Shown here: positions 38,116 to 49,798 of the stretch, in pieces
How positions within the stretch are numbered: the first letter of the stretch is position 1
Layout: each line of letters starts with the position of its first letter
Source of the DNA: Shewanella putrefaciens
GTDB lineage: Bacteria > Pseudomonadota > Gammaproteobacteria > Enterobacterales > Shewanellaceae
Assembly (NCBI RefSeq): GCF_016406325.1
Contig: NZ_CP066370.1
Location: 3,224,001-3,288,000 of the forward strand
DNA length: 64,000 nucleotides
Reading direction: 5' to 3'
The notes under the pieces: generated by a model
What the model saw: only the letters and a program-made list of their open reading frames with translations
Databases searched by the model: none
Told to the model about the DNA's origin: nothing
Translations under genes and position numbers: made by a program

Positions 38116-41100
38116 TTATTCAGCTAATACGCGTTGATGCAATTCTTGCACTGATGTCACATTGGTACGGTCATCAGCAGCATGGGCCATACAGGTGGCA
38201 AATGCAGCATTCATGGTCGTAGTGTAGTTCACTTTGTAACGCAGTGCACCGCGGCGCAATTGACGAGAGTCTTCAATCGCTTGACGACCTTCAGTGGTGT
38301 TGACGATATAAGTGTATTCACCGTTCTTGATGCGATCGAGAATGTGTGGACGACCTTCATGTACCTTGTTCACTAAACGTGGGTTAATGCCCGCTTCACC
38401 CAGAATAATGGCTGTACCATGGGTCGCATCGATTTGGTAACCGAGCTCAATTAACTTAGCCGCTAAATCAGCAACGCGTTTCTTATCGCTGTTTCGCACA
38501 GACAATAATGCACGGCCCGACTTAGGCACCTCTGCTGTGGCACCTAACTGCGCCTTAGCATAAGCTTCGGCGAAGGTATCACCCACGCCCATCACTTCAC
38601 CAGTAGAGCGCATTTCTGGGCCTAACAATGGATCAACACCTGGGAACTTGTTAAAGGGCAACACCACTTCTTTCACTGAATAGAAAGGTGGGATCACTTC
38701 TTTAGTGAAGTTTTGCGACTTCAAGCTTTGCCCTGCCATCACTCGCGCCGCGATCTTAGCTAAAGGCACGCCCGTTGCTTTCGACACGAATGGCACAGTA
38801 CGGGCTGCGCGTGGGTTAACTTCAATCATATAGATTTCGTTATCTTTCACGGCAAACTGTACGTTCATTAGGCCAACGACACCAAGTTCCATTGCTAACT
38901 TGCCGACTTGCACGCGCATGCGATCTTGGATTTCTTGGCTTAAAGTGTATGGCGGTAAGGAACAGCCTGAGTCACCGGAGTGAACCCCAGCTTGCTCGAT
39001 ATGCTCCATGATGGCGCCGATAACCACAGTTTCACCGTCACAGACTGCGTCGATATCCACTTCAATCGCATCATCTAAGAAGTGGTCTAACAGTACTGGC
39101 GATGCGTTAGATACGCTTACGGCTTCGTTAAAGTAGCGCAGTAAGTCCTGTTGGTCGTAAACGATTTCCATCGCACGGCCACCCAGAACATAGGATGGAC
39201 GCACCACCAGCGGGTAACCGATACGCTCAGCGGCAATCACTGCACCTTCAACTGTGGTCACAGTATCGTTTTCAGGTTGCTTCATCTCCAGACGTTGAAT
39301 CGCCTGCTGGAAACGCTCACGGTCTTCAGCGCGATCAATCGCATCTGGGCTAGTACCAATAATTGGCACACCAGCGGCCTCAAGGGCGCGAGCCAGTTTC
39401 AGTGGTGTTTGGCCACCGTACTGCACGATAACGCCTTTTGGCTTCTCGATACGGACGATTTCTAATACATCTTCTAGAGTGACGGGCTCGAAGTACAGAC
39501 GATCTGAGGTGTCGTAGTCGGTTGAAACGGTTTCAGGGTTACAGTTGACCATGATAGTTTCATAACCGTCTTCACGCAGTGCTAATGCCGCATGCACACA
39601 ACAGTAATCGAATTCGATACCTTGACCGATACGGTTTGGACCACCACCTAATACCATGATTTTTTCACGATCAGAGGGATTGGCTTCACACTCTTCCTCA
39701 TAGGTCGAGTACATATAGGCCGTGTCAGTCGCAAACTCGGCCGCACAGGTATCTACACGTTTGTAGACAGGATGCAGGTCGAATTTATCACGCAGCTTAC
39801 GCACTTCAGCTTCATTCACCCCTAATACATCGGCTAAACGCGCATCGGCAAAACCTTTACGTTTAAGCTTACGCAGTAAATCATAATCCAGCCCCGCCAA
39901 ACCCGCCTCGGCAACAACGCCTTCGAGTTTAATCAGTTCTTCAATTTGCACGAGGAACCAAGGGTCGATATTGGTCAAACGGAAGATTTCATCAAGGCCA
40001 AGACCCGCACGCATCGCATCGGCAATGTACCAAATACGGTCACAACCGGGTTCTTTTAGCTCGAGGCGAATACGTGACATCGCTTCAGGTTTAGACATAT
40101 CAGTGATAGGGTCTAAACCGTTACGGCTAACCTCTAAACCGCGCAAGGCTTTTTGCAATGACTCTTGGAAAGTACGGCCGATGGCCATCACTTCACCCAC
40201 AGATTTCATCTGTGTGGTTAAGCGGTCATTCGCGCCAGCAAACTTTTCAAAGTTAAAGCGTGGCACTTTAGTCACAACGTAATCGATAGCAGGCTCGAAT
40301 GACGCTGGCGTACGACCGCCCGTAATGTCATTCATCAGCTCATCAAGGGTGAAACCGACTGCTAACTTCGCGGCGATTTTTGCAATCGGGAATCCCGTGG
40401 CTTTCGATGCCAGCGCAGATGAGCGCGATACCCTTGGGTTCATCTCGATGATCACCATACGGCCATCGATTGGGTTAATACCAAACTGTACGTTTGAACC
40501 GCCCGTTTCAACACCGATCTCACGCAGTACGGCCATAGAGGCGTTACGCATGATTTGGTATTCTTTGTCTGTCAGAGTTTGCGCGGGTGCAACCGTGATA
40601 GAGTCGCCGGTGTGCACGCCCATAGGATCGAAGTTTTCGATAGAACAGACGATGATGCAGTTGTCGTTACGATCACGAACCACTTCCATCTCGTATTCTT
40701 TCCAACCAATTAAGCTCTCATCGATTAGCAGCTCTTTGGTTGGCGATAAATCTAACCCTTGAGAACAGATTTCTTCGAACTCTTCCTTGTTGTAGGCAAT
40801 ACCACCACCCGAGCCACCCATAGTGAATGAAGGACGGATAATACAAGGGAAACCGACTTGCTCGAGCACACCGTAGGCTTCTTCCATGCTGTGGGCGATA
40901 CCCGCACGTGGACACTCTAAGCCAATGCTCTTCATGGCTTTGTCGAAACGGCTACGATCTTCGGCTTTATCAATCGCATCGGCAGTCGCGCCAATCATTT
41001 CAACATTAAATTCCGCTAAAACACCTTTGGCTTCGAGTTCTAATGCGCAGTTCAGTGCGGTTTGGCCGCCCATGGTTGGCAGAATCGCGTCAGGGCGTTC

Positions 41101-41340
41101 TTTGGCGATAATATTGCGGACCACTTCCCAGTGAATTGGCTCGATATAAGTCGCATCGGCCATTTCAGGGTCGGTCATAATAGTGGCAGGGTTAGAGTTC
41201 ACTAGAATGACGCGGTAACCTTCTTCACGCAGTGCTTTACAGGCTTGGGCGCCTGAATAGTCAAACTCACATGCCTGACCAATGACAATCGGGCCTGCAC
41301 CTAGGATAAGAATACTCTTTATATCTGTACGTTTTGGCAT
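38116..41340 (-). CDS. carB: Carbamoyl-phosphate synthase large subunit
   Basis: A 1074-residue protein with two homologous ATP-grasp halves (about 1-550 and 551-940) and a C-terminal MGS-like allosteric domain. It makes carbamoyl phosphate for arginine and pyrimidines from bicarbonate, ATP and the ammonia delivered by CarA. Signatures are [32 protein letters not shown] and [22 protein letters not shown], with their second-half counterparts ([32 protein letters not shown]). Length matches E. coli CarB (1073). It lies 27 bp after carA. Confidence 0.98.
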   Translation of the reverse strand: MPKRTDIKSILILGAGPIVIGQACEFDYSGAQACKALREEGYRVILVNSNPATIMTDPEMADATYIEPIHWEVVRNIIAKERPDAILPTMGGQTALNCALELEAKGVLAEFNVEMIGATADAIDKAEDRSRFDKAMKSIGLECPRAGIAHSMEEAYGVLEQVGFPCIIRPSFTMGGSGGGIAYNKEEFEEICSQGLDLSPTKELLIDESLIGWKEYEMEVVRDRNDNCIIVCSIENFDPMGVHTGDSITVAPAQTLTDKEYQIMRNASMAVLREIGVETGGSNVQFGINPIDGRMVIIEMNPRVSRSSALASKATGFPIAKIAAKLAVGFTLDELMNDITGGRTPASFEPAIDYVVTKVPRFNFEKFAGANDRLTTQMKSVGEVMAIGRTFQESLQKALRGLEVSRNGLDPITDMSKPEAMSRIRLELKEPGCDRIWYIADAMRAGLGLDEIFRLTNIDPWFLVQIEELIKLEGVVAEAGLAGLDYDLLRKLKRKGFADARLADVLGVNEAEVRKLRDKFDLHPVYKRVDTCAAEFATDTAYMYSTYEEECEANPSDREKIMVLGGGPNRIGQGIEFDYCCVHAALALREDGYETIMVNCNPETVSTDYDTSDRLYFEPVTLEDVLEIVRIEKPKGVIVQYGGQTPLKLARALEAAGVPIIGTSPDAIDRAEDRERFQQAIQRLEMKQPENDTVTTVEGAVIAAERIGYPLVVRPSYVLGGRAMEIVYDQQDLLRYFNEAVSVSNASPVLLDHFLDDAIEVDIDAVCDGETVVIGAIMEHIEQAGVHSGDSGCSLPPYTLSQEIQDRMRVQVGKLAMELGVVGLMNVQFAVKDNEIYMIEVNPRAARTVPFVSKATGVPLAKIAARVMAGQSLKSQNFTKEVIPPFYSVKEVVLPFNKFPGVDPLLGPEMRSTGEVMGVGDTFAEAYAKAQLGATAEVPKSGRALLSVRNSDKKRVADLAAKLIELGYQIDATHGTAIILGEAGINPRLVNKVHEGRPHILDRIKNGEYTYIVNTTEGRQAIEDSRQLRRGALRYKVNYTTTMNAAFATCMAHAADDRTNVTSVQELHQRVLAE

Positions 41341-41367
41341 TGCTTCTCTCTTCTCCTAGCTTGCGTA

Positions 41368-42516
41368 TTACTTAGCGTTCTGACGGTATATGTCGATTAG
41401 ATCGATAAAGTGATCGAACAGCGGGGCGGCATCGTTCGGACCAGGGCTCGCTTCAGGGTGACCTTGGAAGCTGAACGCAGGTTTGTCCGTCAGATGAATA
41501 CCTTGCAGTGAACCATCAAATAGCGACTTATGGGTCACTTTAATGTTGGCGGGTAAAGTCGTTTCATCGGCAGCAAAACCATGGTTTTGGCTAGTGATCA
41601 TCACGTTACCTTGCTCGATATTGCTCACAGGATGATTTGCACCGTGGTGACCAAACTTCATCTTTAAGGTTTTTGCACCCGAGGCCAGCGCGAGTAGCTG
41701 ATGACCTAAACAGATACCGAAAATCGGCGTGTCGGTTTTCAGGATCTGCTGAATCGCTTCAATCGCGTAATCACATGGCTCTGGATCGCCAGGGCCATTC
41801 GAGAGGAATACGCCATCTGGGTTCATCGCTAACACTTCTGCGGCAGAGGTTTTAGCAGGAACCACGGTGACGTCGCAGCCGCGATCCACCAACATACGCA
41901 AAATGTTTTGCTTAACGCCGTAGTCGTAGGCTACTACTTTGTATTTAAGCTCACTTGCTGGCGTATCTTCAGGTAAGCCGCCCACTAAACGCCAGCTACC
42001 TTTACGCCATGGATAGGCAGTTTTAGTCGTGACTTCTTTAGCGAGATCCATGCCCTTTAAACCGGGGAAAGCTTTGGCAGCGTCAAGGGCTTTTGCTTCG
42101 TCTAAGTCTGCACCAGCCATAATACAACCGGCTTGAGCACCTTTTTCACGGAGAATGCGCGTTAACTTGCGGGTATCGATATCTGCTATGCCAACGACAT
42201 TGTTCGCTTTGAGATAATCACTTAAGCTTTGTTGATTGCGGAAACTACTTGCGATGAGTGGAAGATCGCGAATGATAAGACCACAAGCGTGAACCCCATT
42301 GGATTCTATATCTTCATTATTGGTACCAGTATTACCAATGTGGGGGTAGGTTAATGTTACAATCTGGCGTGAGTAGGATGGATCAGTTAGAATTTCTTGG
42401 TAACCTGTCATGGAAGTGTTAAAAACAACTTCACCAACAGAGAGTCCATCGGCACCAATTGCTGTGCCAGTGAATACGGTTCCATCTTCGAGTACGAGTA
42501 AGGCAGACTTTGTCAA
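41368..42516 (-). CDS. carA: Carbamoyl-phosphate synthase small (glutaminase) subunit
   Basis: A 382-residue subunit. The class I glutamine amidotransferase domain has the Cys in [15 protein letters not shown] and the His/Glu in [12 protein letters not shown]; it supplies ammonia to CarB. The start is judged to be TTG at 42516, because a strong GGAGG lies 6 bases upstream and the product [12 protein letters not shown] then matches the E. coli protein, which also starts with TTG. The ATG at 42528 overlaps that ribosome-binding site. Confidence 0.97.
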   Translation of the reverse strand: MTKSALLVLEDGTVFTGTAIGADGLSVGEVVFNTSMTGYQEILTDPSYSRQIVTLTYPHIGNTGTNNEDIESNGVHACGLIIRDLPLIASSFRNQQSLSDYLKANNVVGIADIDTRKLTRILREKGAQAGCIMAGADLDEAKALDAAKAFPGLKGMDLAKEVTTKTAYPWRKGSWRLVGGLPEDTPASELKYKVVAYDYGVKQNILRMLVDRGCDVTVVPAKTSAAEVLAMNPDGVFLSNGPGDPEPCDYAIEAIQQILKTDTPIFGICLGHQLLALASGAKTLKMKFGHHGANHPVSNIEQGNVMITSQNHGFAADETTLPANIKVTHKSLFDGSLQGIHLTDKPAFSFQGHPEASPGPNDAAPLFDHFIDLIDIYRQNAK

Positions 42517-42665
42517 CGCGACCTCCATAAAGAGCCAAGCCACTGAAATATAATGTTTTTATGTTGTTTTAAGATACCAATTTCCGCTGTTTTACGAAAT
42601 TTTGACAAATTCCAGCGAGTTTACAGGAAAAACGCGAAACCGTCCACCCATTGGTAACTGGGTGC

Positions 42666-42694
42666 AAAAAAAAACGCCATATCGGCGTTTTTTA
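42666..42694 (-). terminator. Terminator between dapB and carA
   Basis: A stem AAAAACGCC / GGCGTTTTT with loop ATATC, followed on the minus strand by the complement of a long A-run. Confidence 0.85.
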
Positions 42695-42701
42695 ATATGA
42701 A

Positions 42702-43538
<837 letters not shown>

Positions 43539-43560
43539 CTATCCCATAAGAAAACGCCTA

Positions 43561-43588
43561 AGACAGGCTTAGGCGTTTCAATCACATT
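43561..43588 (-). terminator. Terminator after fklB
   Basis: An 11-bp inverted repeat AAACGCCTAAG / CTTAGGCGTTT with loop ACAGG, at the 3' end of the minus-strand gene and just upstream of dapB. Confidence 0.85.
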
Positions 43589-44204
43589 AGACGATGTCTA
43601 ACAACTCAACTTCAAACACTAAGGTCGAGTACGGAGGAATTGATGCGCCTGCACCACGCTCACCGTAAGCTAAATGGTGTGGAACATATAACTTTAACTT
43701 AGTGCCTACAGGCATTAGTTGCAGTGCTTCAGTCCAGCCAGCGATTACGCCAGAGACTGGGAACTCAGCCGGTTGGCCACGTACCACTGAGCTATCGAAC
43801 ACATCACCATTGATGAAAGAACCATGGTAATGAGTACGCACTGTGTCTTCGTAAGTAGGTTTCGCGCCACTACCTTGGACTAATACTTCATATTGCAGAC
43901 CAGAGTCAGTCACGGTTACGCCTTCACGCTTAGCGTTTTGCGCTAAAAACGCTTCGCCTTCTGCAGACGCAGCTGCAGCAGCTTGCTCTTGAGCAGCTTG
44001 AATTCGACCGCTGATTTCAGTGAAGGCAACTTGCAAGTCCTGCATAGATACTGCACTTTCTAAGCCCGCAAACGCATCGGCTAAACCTGCTTGAACGGCA
44101 GGGATATCCACACCATCAAAAGAATTAGCGGCCAGTTGCTCACCCATTTGACGGCCTACGCCGTAGCTTGCTTGCTGTTCAACAGTACTGAATTTATCAG
44201 ACAT
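43587..44204 (-). CDS. fklB: FKBP-type peptidyl-prolyl isomerase (FklB type)
   Basis: A 205-residue cytoplasmic isomerase: an N-terminal helical dimerisation domain (about 1-90) and an FKBP domain with GSFINGDVFDSSVVRGQPAEFPVSGVIAGWTEALQLMPVG (split) and YGERGAGASIPPYSTLVFEVELLDI. There is no signal peptide. Length equals E. coli FklB (206). It probably shares a promoter region with no other gene, being preceded by a 128-bp gap. Confidence 0.93.
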   Translation of the reverse strand: MSDKFSTVEQQASYGVGRQMGEQLAANSFDGVDIPAVQAGLADAFAGLESAVSMQDLQVAFTEISGRIQAAQEQAAAAASAEGEAFLAQNAKREGVTVTDSGLQYEVLVQGSGAKPTYEDTVRTHYHGSFINGDVFDSSVVRGQPAEFPVSGVIAGWTEALQLMPVGTKLKLYVPHHLAYGERGAGASIPPYSTLVFEVELLDIV

Positions 44205-44332
44205 AATTAACGACTCTCAATTATCAGTGGAATTTTGCGCGCCAGTTTAGCATAGTTCGAAGGCTTATGCTGATAAACTGACTGCTTATTTAACTTTCTG
44301 GGCTAACTCATTATAGAAATTGTCTATTATTG

Positions 44333-45142
44333 TTATTTAGGTGCAACACACTGGTTTTTAACATTGACCTTTGCGCTTTGATATAGCGGTTGCATTTGGC
44401 TTTGAAGTTGTTGCAACTGAGCAATACGGTTGCTGTTTGATGGATGAGTCGATAACAATTCAATACCTTGGCTTCCTCCCGCTTTCGACATATTTTGCCA
44501 TAGTTCAACACTTTGTGCGGGATCAAAACCTGCACGCGCCATCAACTCTACCCCCATCACATCGGCTTCACTTTCCTGGGCTCTACCAAAGGGCAAAATA
44601 ACCCCAACTTGGGCACCCAACCCCAGAGCTGACATATACAAGTCACGATTCGACACTCCACTCGCCCCCAACGCTGCATCAGCTATTTGCATGCCAACGC
44701 CCGTTAACTGCCCACGGGACACCTGTTCGTTCCCATGTTGCGCCAGTACATGGGCAACTTCGTGACCAATAACAGTGGCAAGCTGATCAGGACCATTAGC
44801 GACTTTAAGTAATCCGGTATAAACACCGATATGGCCTCCCGGCAAAGCAAACGCGTTGACCTGTTCAGAGTCAAACAATACTACATCCCAGCGTTGGGTC
44901 TGATCTGGCAATACCGCCGTAATGCGGCTAGCCACACAATTAACATATTGTGTCAGCTTTTTATCGTTACTCACCTTCAGTTGCTTTTTCATCTCTTCAA
45001 AAGAGGCATCACCCATCTGCTGCATTTGCGCTGATGAATACAACAGAGTCTGACCCCTTCCTGTTGGCGATTTTGTGGTTGCACAGGCCGATAATCCGAG
45101 CATGACAGTGATCACCATCAAGCTTAATCGTTTTGATTTCAT
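44333..45142 (-). CDS. M48 family metalloprotease lipoprotein (LoiP-like)
   Basis: A 269-residue outer-membrane or periplasmic lipoprotein. The signal peptide ends in lipobox LSAC (Cys about residue 20). The zinc site is GHEVAHVLAQHG (HExxH, about residues 120-131), with the third ligand Glu in RAQESEADVMGVELM. Size and layout resemble LoiP/YggG and the small periplasmic M48 proteases. The start is the ATG at 45142 with GGGAG 8 bases upstream. Confidence 0.9.
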   Translation of the reverse strand: MKSKRLSLMVITVMLGLSACATTKSPTGRGQTLLYSSAQMQQMGDASFEEMKKQLKVSNDKKLTQYVNCVASRITAVLPDQTQRWDVVLFDSEQVNAFALPGGHIGVYTGLLKVANGPDQLATVIGHEVAHVLAQHGNEQVSRGQLTGVGMQIADAALGASGVSNRDLYMSALGLGAQVGVILPFGRAQESEADVMGVELMARAGFDPAQSVELWQNMSKAGGSQGIELLSTHPSNSNRIAQLQQLQSQMQPLYQSAKVNVKNQCVAPK

Positions 45143-45241
45143 GTAGAACTCTCCCAAATCCTTTGATTACATGACGAAGTCTTTTCAGGACTCTGCTAAT
45201 GAAATGATTTTACTGAGATAAGGCCGATAAGCCAAATGGGA

Positions 45242-46519
45242 TTAGCGTTTACCTTTAAACTCGCTAGCCTTGTGCTTATTTATGCTACGGCGGTTGGCCT
45301 GTTTATCCCGCGGTGGCCGCTTACGTTCAACCTTACCATCACTGGCTTGTTCACTCGGCTTATCTGTTACCGGAAAATCAGCTAATAATGTCAGCGGTAA
45401 CGCTCGCTCGGTTAAACCGCGAATCGTTGTTAAGGTTGCCATTTCACCATGGCATACAAGGGAAATCGCCAGCCCTTTGGTGCCCGCTCTCGCAGTACGG
45501 CCGATTCGATGTACATACACAGGCGCACTCATGGGCAAATCTAGATTGACCACCACAGGCAAGGCATCGATATGAATGCCGCGCGCCATCAAATCTGTCG
45601 CCACTAATATTTGAATGCGTTTGGCTTTAAAGTCGGCCAAAGTTTGGCTGCGCACCGTTTGATCTTTCTCACCGTGTAGTGCAGCGACTTTCATCCCCGC
45701 TTTTGCTAGCCGTTTAGCGACCGCATCAGCATCATCACGGGCGCTAATAAACACCAGCACCTGCGGCCATTGATATTGTTTTAGCAGGGCAATCAATGCC
45801 TGTGTTTTACTGCCCTTATTCACCAAATAGAGCTGTTCTTCAATATGGGGGACGACTGAATTAGCCTTGTGGGCTTGAACGCGTAATGGATCATTGATCA
45901 GCAATTGACTCGCCAATGTATCCAAAGCCTCGGGCAGCGTGGCTGAAAAAAGTAAGGTTTGCTTATGTTTGGGCATCAACGCAATCAACTTTTGCACATC
46001 AGGCCAGAAACCCATTTCCAATAGACGGTCTGCCTCATCCAAAACAAGGTGCTTTATCGAGTCGAGGGTAATGTGGGATTGCTTACATAAATCCAGTATA
46101 CGCCCAGGGGTTGCCACTAAAATCTGAGGCCGCTCTGCAAGCTCAATTAATTGATTATCGATGTCCACGCCACCGCAAAGGGTTTGAATTTTCATCGCCC
46201 CTGACAAAGGCTGCGCCACAGCTTGCAGTGCCAGGGTCACTTGTTGCGCTAACTCTCTTGTTGGCACGAGTACCAATGCTTGAGCCTGCTGCTCTAAAAC
46301 CGACTGCAATAAGGGCAAACCAAATGCTAAGGTCTTGCCACTCCCCGTTTGCGCCAACGCTAACACATCACGCCCCGCTAATATGGCAGGAATAGCCAAT
46401 TGCTGTACCAGAGTAGGACACTGCAGCATCGCAGGTAATGCCTTAATCAAGGCCGAATTTAAGCCAAGTTTGGTAAAAGTGAGTGACTCAGAGGATGACG
46501 AAAATTCGGAGAAGGTCAT
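45242..46519 (-). CDS. DEAD-box ATP-dependent RNA helicase (RhlE-like)
   Basis: A 425-residue helicase. The motifs are the Q region (FTKLGLNSALIKAL), AQTGSGKT (motif I, about residues 49-56), PTRELA (Ia), ATPGRI (Ib), LDEADRLLEMGF (II), SATLP (III), ARDDADAVAKRL, ATDLMARGIHID (V) and HRIGRTARAG (VI). A basic C-terminal tail rich in Lys and Arg could bind RNA. The exact RNA target is unknown. The start is the ATG at 46519; an ATG seven codons earlier has no better ribosome-binding site. Confidence 0.92.
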   Translation of the reverse strand: MTFSEFSSSSESLTFTKLGLNSALIKALPAMLQCPTLVQQLAIPAILAGRDVLALAQTGSGKTLAFGLPLLQSVLEQQAQALVLVPTRELAQQVTLALQAVAQPLSGAMKIQTLCGGVDIDNQLIELAERPQILVATPGRILDLCKQSHITLDSIKHLVLDEADRLLEMGFWPDVQKLIALMPKHKQTLLFSATLPEALDTLASQLLINDPLRVQAHKANSVVPHIEEQLYLVNKGSKTQALIALLKQYQWPQVLVFISARDDADAVAKRLAKAGMKVAALHGEKDQTVRSQTLADFKAKRIQILVATDLMARGIHIDALPVVVNLDLPMSAPVYVHRIGRTARAGTKGLAISLVCHGEMATLTTIRGLTERALPLTLLADFPVTDKPSEQASDGKVERKRPPRDKQANRRSINKHKASEFKGKR

Positions 46520-46540
46520 GACAACACCGGATAAAAACAT

Positions 46541-47008
46541 GGGAGCGAAAGTCTACTGAGTGTCACCTAATAATACCAATTTAGTTTAAGGGCACTTGTT
46601 TAGAGGAACTTATTTAAAAGAACGTGTTTAAGCGTTTTTACGTAAACCTTTTTTGCCTAAGGCATTATTTAAGCACAGATATAATAAGCTTTCCCCTATT
46701 CTCACTCTCACCGCACTATTTTGATCTATGCATTTTGACCGTTTCGCAGAAACACTGTAACCACTTGTAAATAAAATAATAAAAGTAAACTCAAAGGCGT
46801 ACAGTCCTTTCACTAAAAACGTCAACATAAAAGACGTTAGTAATATGTTAACTATAAAAATAAGTTATAAAAATCAAAATGAAACAAAAATACAGCAATT
46901 TACTCTGGAAAATAAAAATATTACAGATACTTTGCCTAATACATTAAATTGGGTGTATGTTAGAGTCAGATTGAAAGGATAATCCATTATCAGTGCCAAG
47001 GAGGCTCT
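46541..47008. other. AT-rich intergenic region upstream of gldA
   Basis: About 470 bp with poly-A/T tracts and no gene-like frame; one short minus-strand frame (66 codons) has no ribosome-binding site or family features. It ends with a strong AAGGAGG site 7 bases before gldA. Promoters for gldA and the divergent helicase probably lie here. Confidence 0.5.
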
Positions 47009-48127
47009 ATGAGTACTGTCATTCCACGTACCGTCACTTCCCCTAAAAAATTTATTATCGGCAAGGGCTTATTAGCTCAAATGCATGATTATGTTAAGGA
47101 CTTTGGTGACAATGCTTTTATCATCTGCGATGAATTTATCCTCAGCCGCGTGAAGAATGAAGCGGTCGCTGGGCTAGATCAAAATGGGATCAGCAGCCAT
47201 CTCGAACAATTCAACTATGAGTGCAGCGAAGCCGAGATAAAGCGCTTAGGCGCGCTGGCAGAGCAGCATCATACCAACGTCATTGTTGGAGTTGGTGGTG
47301 GAAAAACCTTAGATGCAGCCAAAGCCGTTGCCTTCTATCAAAAACGGCCTGTCGTGTTGTACCCCACCATTGCCTCAACCGATGCGCCTTGTACTGCACT
47401 TGCAGTGATCTACTCCGAAACTGGTGAGTTTGAACGCTATCTGTTTCTGCCACAGAACCCAGATGCTGTCGTTGCCGACACTGCCATTATCGCCGCGGCT
47501 CCGGCCCGTTTTTTTGCGGCAGGCATAGGCGATGCACTGGCAACCTATTTTGAAGCTCGTGCCTGCTATCAATCGGATGGCGTCAACCTAGTCCTGAAAA
47601 AGCCTTCCCGCACAGGGCTGGGATTGGCCCAACTTTGTTATCAGTTACTGACTGAAAATGTTGAAGCTGCTATGGACGCCGTTAAAAACAAAATAGTCAC
47701 ACCTGCGCTAGAGCAAACCATTGAAGCCACCATCTATCTCAGTGGTGTTGGTGCAGAAGCAGGCGGGTTAGCCGCCGCCCATGCCGTAAATAATGGTATG
47801 TCAGCGGTGGCAGACTTACATAAAGCTCAGCACGGCGAGAAAGTCGTCTTTGGGCTGCTAACTCAGCTCGTGCTCGAAAATGCCCCCAAAGCCGAAATCG
47901 ATAACGTTATCCGCATTATCAAAACGGCGGGACTACCGCTCACTCTCGCAGATTTAGGGCTGAAAACCTTTATCGAGGCCGAGTGGCGCAAAGTGGCTGA
48001 GATAGCCTGTGCTGAGGGCGATACTATGGGCAATATGCCGATGAAATTAACCGCAGATGACGTCTATCAAGCCATGATAGCCGCCAATGCCATGGCTGAA
48101 CGCTATAAAACAGCTGAAGCTTGTTAA
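47009..48127 (+). CDS. gldA: Glycerol dehydrogenase family (iron/zinc-dependent alcohol dehydrogenase)
   Basis: A 372-residue enzyme oxidising glycerol to dihydroxyacetone with NAD+. The NAD loop is VGVGGGKTLDAAK (about residues 90-102), then TIASTDAPCTALAVIY. The metal ligands are Asp in AGIGDALATYFEA and the two His in AAAHAVNNGM and KAQHGEKVVFG. Size equals E. coli GldA (367). A close relative acting on another polyol cannot be excluded. The next gene, an aldehyde dehydrogenase, is on the same strand after 217 bp. Confidence 0.9.
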   Translation: MSTVIPRTVTSPKKFIIGKGLLAQMHDYVKDFGDNAFIICDEFILSRVKNEAVAGLDQNGISSHLEQFNYECSEAEIKRLGALAEQHHTNVIVGVGGGKTLDAAKAVAFYQKRPVVLYPTIASTDAPCTALAVIYSETGEFERYLFLPQNPDAVVADTAIIAAAPARFFAAGIGDALATYFEARACYQSDGVNLVLKKPSRTGLGLAQLCYQLLTENVEAAMDAVKNKIVTPALEQTIEATIYLSGVGAEAGGLAAAHAVNNGMSAVADLHKAQHGEKVVFGLLTQLVLENAPKAEIDNVIRIIKTAGLPLTLADLGLKTFIEAEWRKVAEIACAEGDTMGNMPMKLTADDVYQAMIAANAMAERYKTAEAC

Positions 48128-48344
48128 CCGTAACAATATGACGTGTACACCGTAGGTAGCAACCATCTGATTTTATTAATTAATACTACTTGAATAGTTC
48201 CTGCTGCCACACGAGTTTACCGCTCATCCTAGGCTTCCTTGCCACATAATCAATGGCAAGGGAGTCCACAACAAACAAGACATTTCCACCCTCGATGCCA
48301 AAGCTGGCATTTACGCTCTATTTGTTAAACGCTTGGAGGCACAT

Positions 48345-49736
48345 ATGGCTTATGCAACAACCAATCCCTTTACGGGAAAGCTCATCAAAGAATTTCCAAA
48401 TGCAACAGATACCGAAGTCACACAGGCGATAGAATCCGCCCATCAGGCATTTTTAAGCTGGCGAACCACTCCCTTTGCCGACAAGGCCGCAATACTATCT
48501 AAGGCAGCGAAGATCCTCAGAGACAACAAGTCCAAATACGCCAATCTACTGACCTTAGAAATGGGCAAGGTCACAGCAGAAGCCGAAGCTGAAGTCGAAC
48601 TGTCGGCGCAAATTTTCGAATACTACGCCGAACATGCCGAGCGACTGCTGGCACCGCAAAAACTGCCGGTTGCCGATCCCGCCGAAGGTGAAGCGATACT
48701 GGTTAACGAACCGCTGGGCGTATTATTGGCTATCGAACCTTGGAACTTTCCCTACTACCAAATTGCGCGCATCTTAGCGCCGCAGCTTGCCGCCGGAAAT
48801 ACCTTACTACTCAAACATGCATCCAACGTGCCCCAGTGCGCAGCGGCCTTTGAAGGCTTAATGCGCGATGCCGGGCTGCCCTCAGGTGCATTCCAAAATC
48901 TGTATGCCACCCGAGAGCAGATAGAACAGATCATCAATTCGCCCAAAGTGCATGGTGTTGCGCTCACGGGATCTGAAGATGCGGGATCGATCATTGCCGC
49001 TCTGGCGGGTAAGGCACTGAAAAAGTCCACCCTAGAACTGGGTGGCGCAGATGCCTTTATCGTACTTGAAGATGCCGATCTGCCTAAAACCATCGACTGG
49101 GCGGTGTTTGGCCGTCACTGGAACGCGGGACAGGTCTGTACATCATCTAAGCGGATGATCTTAGTTGAAGCCATTTACGATGAATTTATGAAGGGCTATA
49201 TCAAGGGGATAGAAGCGCTAAAAGCGGGCGATCCTATGGACTCGGCCACTACGCTGGCACCACTGTCTTCCCAAGGCGCGGCCGATGAGTTGAAGCAAAA
49301 AATCCGTGATGCCGTAAAACACGGCGCAACAGCGACCGAAGTGGGTCCTAAAGTGCCGCAGCAAGGCGCCTTTGTGCAGCCAACAATACTGACAAACCTG
49401 ACGCCAGATAACCCAGCCTACTATTGGGAATTCTTCGGCCCTGTGTCCAGTATCCACAGAGTGAAAGATGAGCAAGCAGCGATTGCCATCGCCAATGACT
49501 CGCCCTTTGGATTGGGTGGCTCAGTGTTTACCGCCGACACCCAACGCGGGCTGGCGGTCGCTAAGCAGGTTTCCACAGGCATGATGTTTGTCAATCATCC
49601 AACAATGGTCAAGGCCGACTTACCCTTTGGTGGCGTGCGCCGCTCAGGTTATGGCCGCGAGTTGATTGATTTAGGATTGAAAGAGTTTGTAAACCACAAA
49701 CTGATTAATGTGGTCGACATCAACGCGCCTTTCTAA
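48345..49736 (+). CDS. NAD(P)-dependent aldehyde dehydrogenase (succinate-semialdehyde dehydrogenase-like)
   Basis: A 463-residue ALDH. Cofactor segment EPWNFPYYQIARILAPQLAAGN (about residues 137-158), ALTGSEDAG loop, catalytic Glu in LELGGADAFIV (about 236-246), catalytic Cys in NAGQVCTSSKR (about 275), and C-terminal GGVRRSGYGREL. It is most like the short YneI/Sad branch. The aldehyde substrate is not certain. The start ATG at 48345 has GGAGG 5 bases upstream. It ends at a bidirectional terminator. Confidence 0.9.
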   Translation: MAYATTNPFTGKLIKEFPNATDTEVTQAIESAHQAFLSWRTTPFADKAAILSKAAKILRDNKSKYANLLTLEMGKVTAEAEAEVELSAQIFEYYAEHAERLLAPQKLPVADPAEGEAILVNEPLGVLLAIEPWNFPYYQIARILAPQLAAGNTLLLKHASNVPQCAAAFEGLMRDAGLPSGAFQNLYATREQIEQIINSPKVHGVALTGSEDAGSIIAALAGKALKKSTLELGGADAFIVLEDADLPKTIDWAVFGRHWNAGQVCTSSKRMILVEAIYDEFMKGYIKGIEALKAGDPMDSATTLAPLSSQGAADELKQKIRDAVKHGATATEVGPKVPQQGAFVQPTILTNLTPDNPAYYWEFFGPVSSIHRVKDEQAAIAIANDSPFGLGGSVFTADTQRGLAVAKQVSTGMMFVNHPTMVKADLPFGGVRRSGYGRELIDLGLKEFVNHKLINVVDINAPF

Positions 49737-49762
49737 ACGCTTAGAAAATAGTGGCATCAGAC

Positions 49763-49798
49763 TAAACGCCTGACGGAATAATCTGTCAGGCGTTTTAT
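49763..49798. terminator. Bidirectional terminator between the aldehyde dehydrogenase gene and btuF
   Basis: An 11-bp stem AAACGCCTGAC / GTCAGGCGTTT with loop GGAATAATCT and T tail. Confidence 0.88.

Noticed and set aside
38182..41134. Several long plus-strand frames opposite carB (65-145 codons)
   Set aside because: They are antisense shadows of a strongly coding gene; no ribosome-binding sites or domain signals.
46628..46828. Minus-strand 66-codon frame upstream of gldA
   Set aside because: No ribosome-binding site, no family pattern and AT-driven composition; not enough to call a gene.
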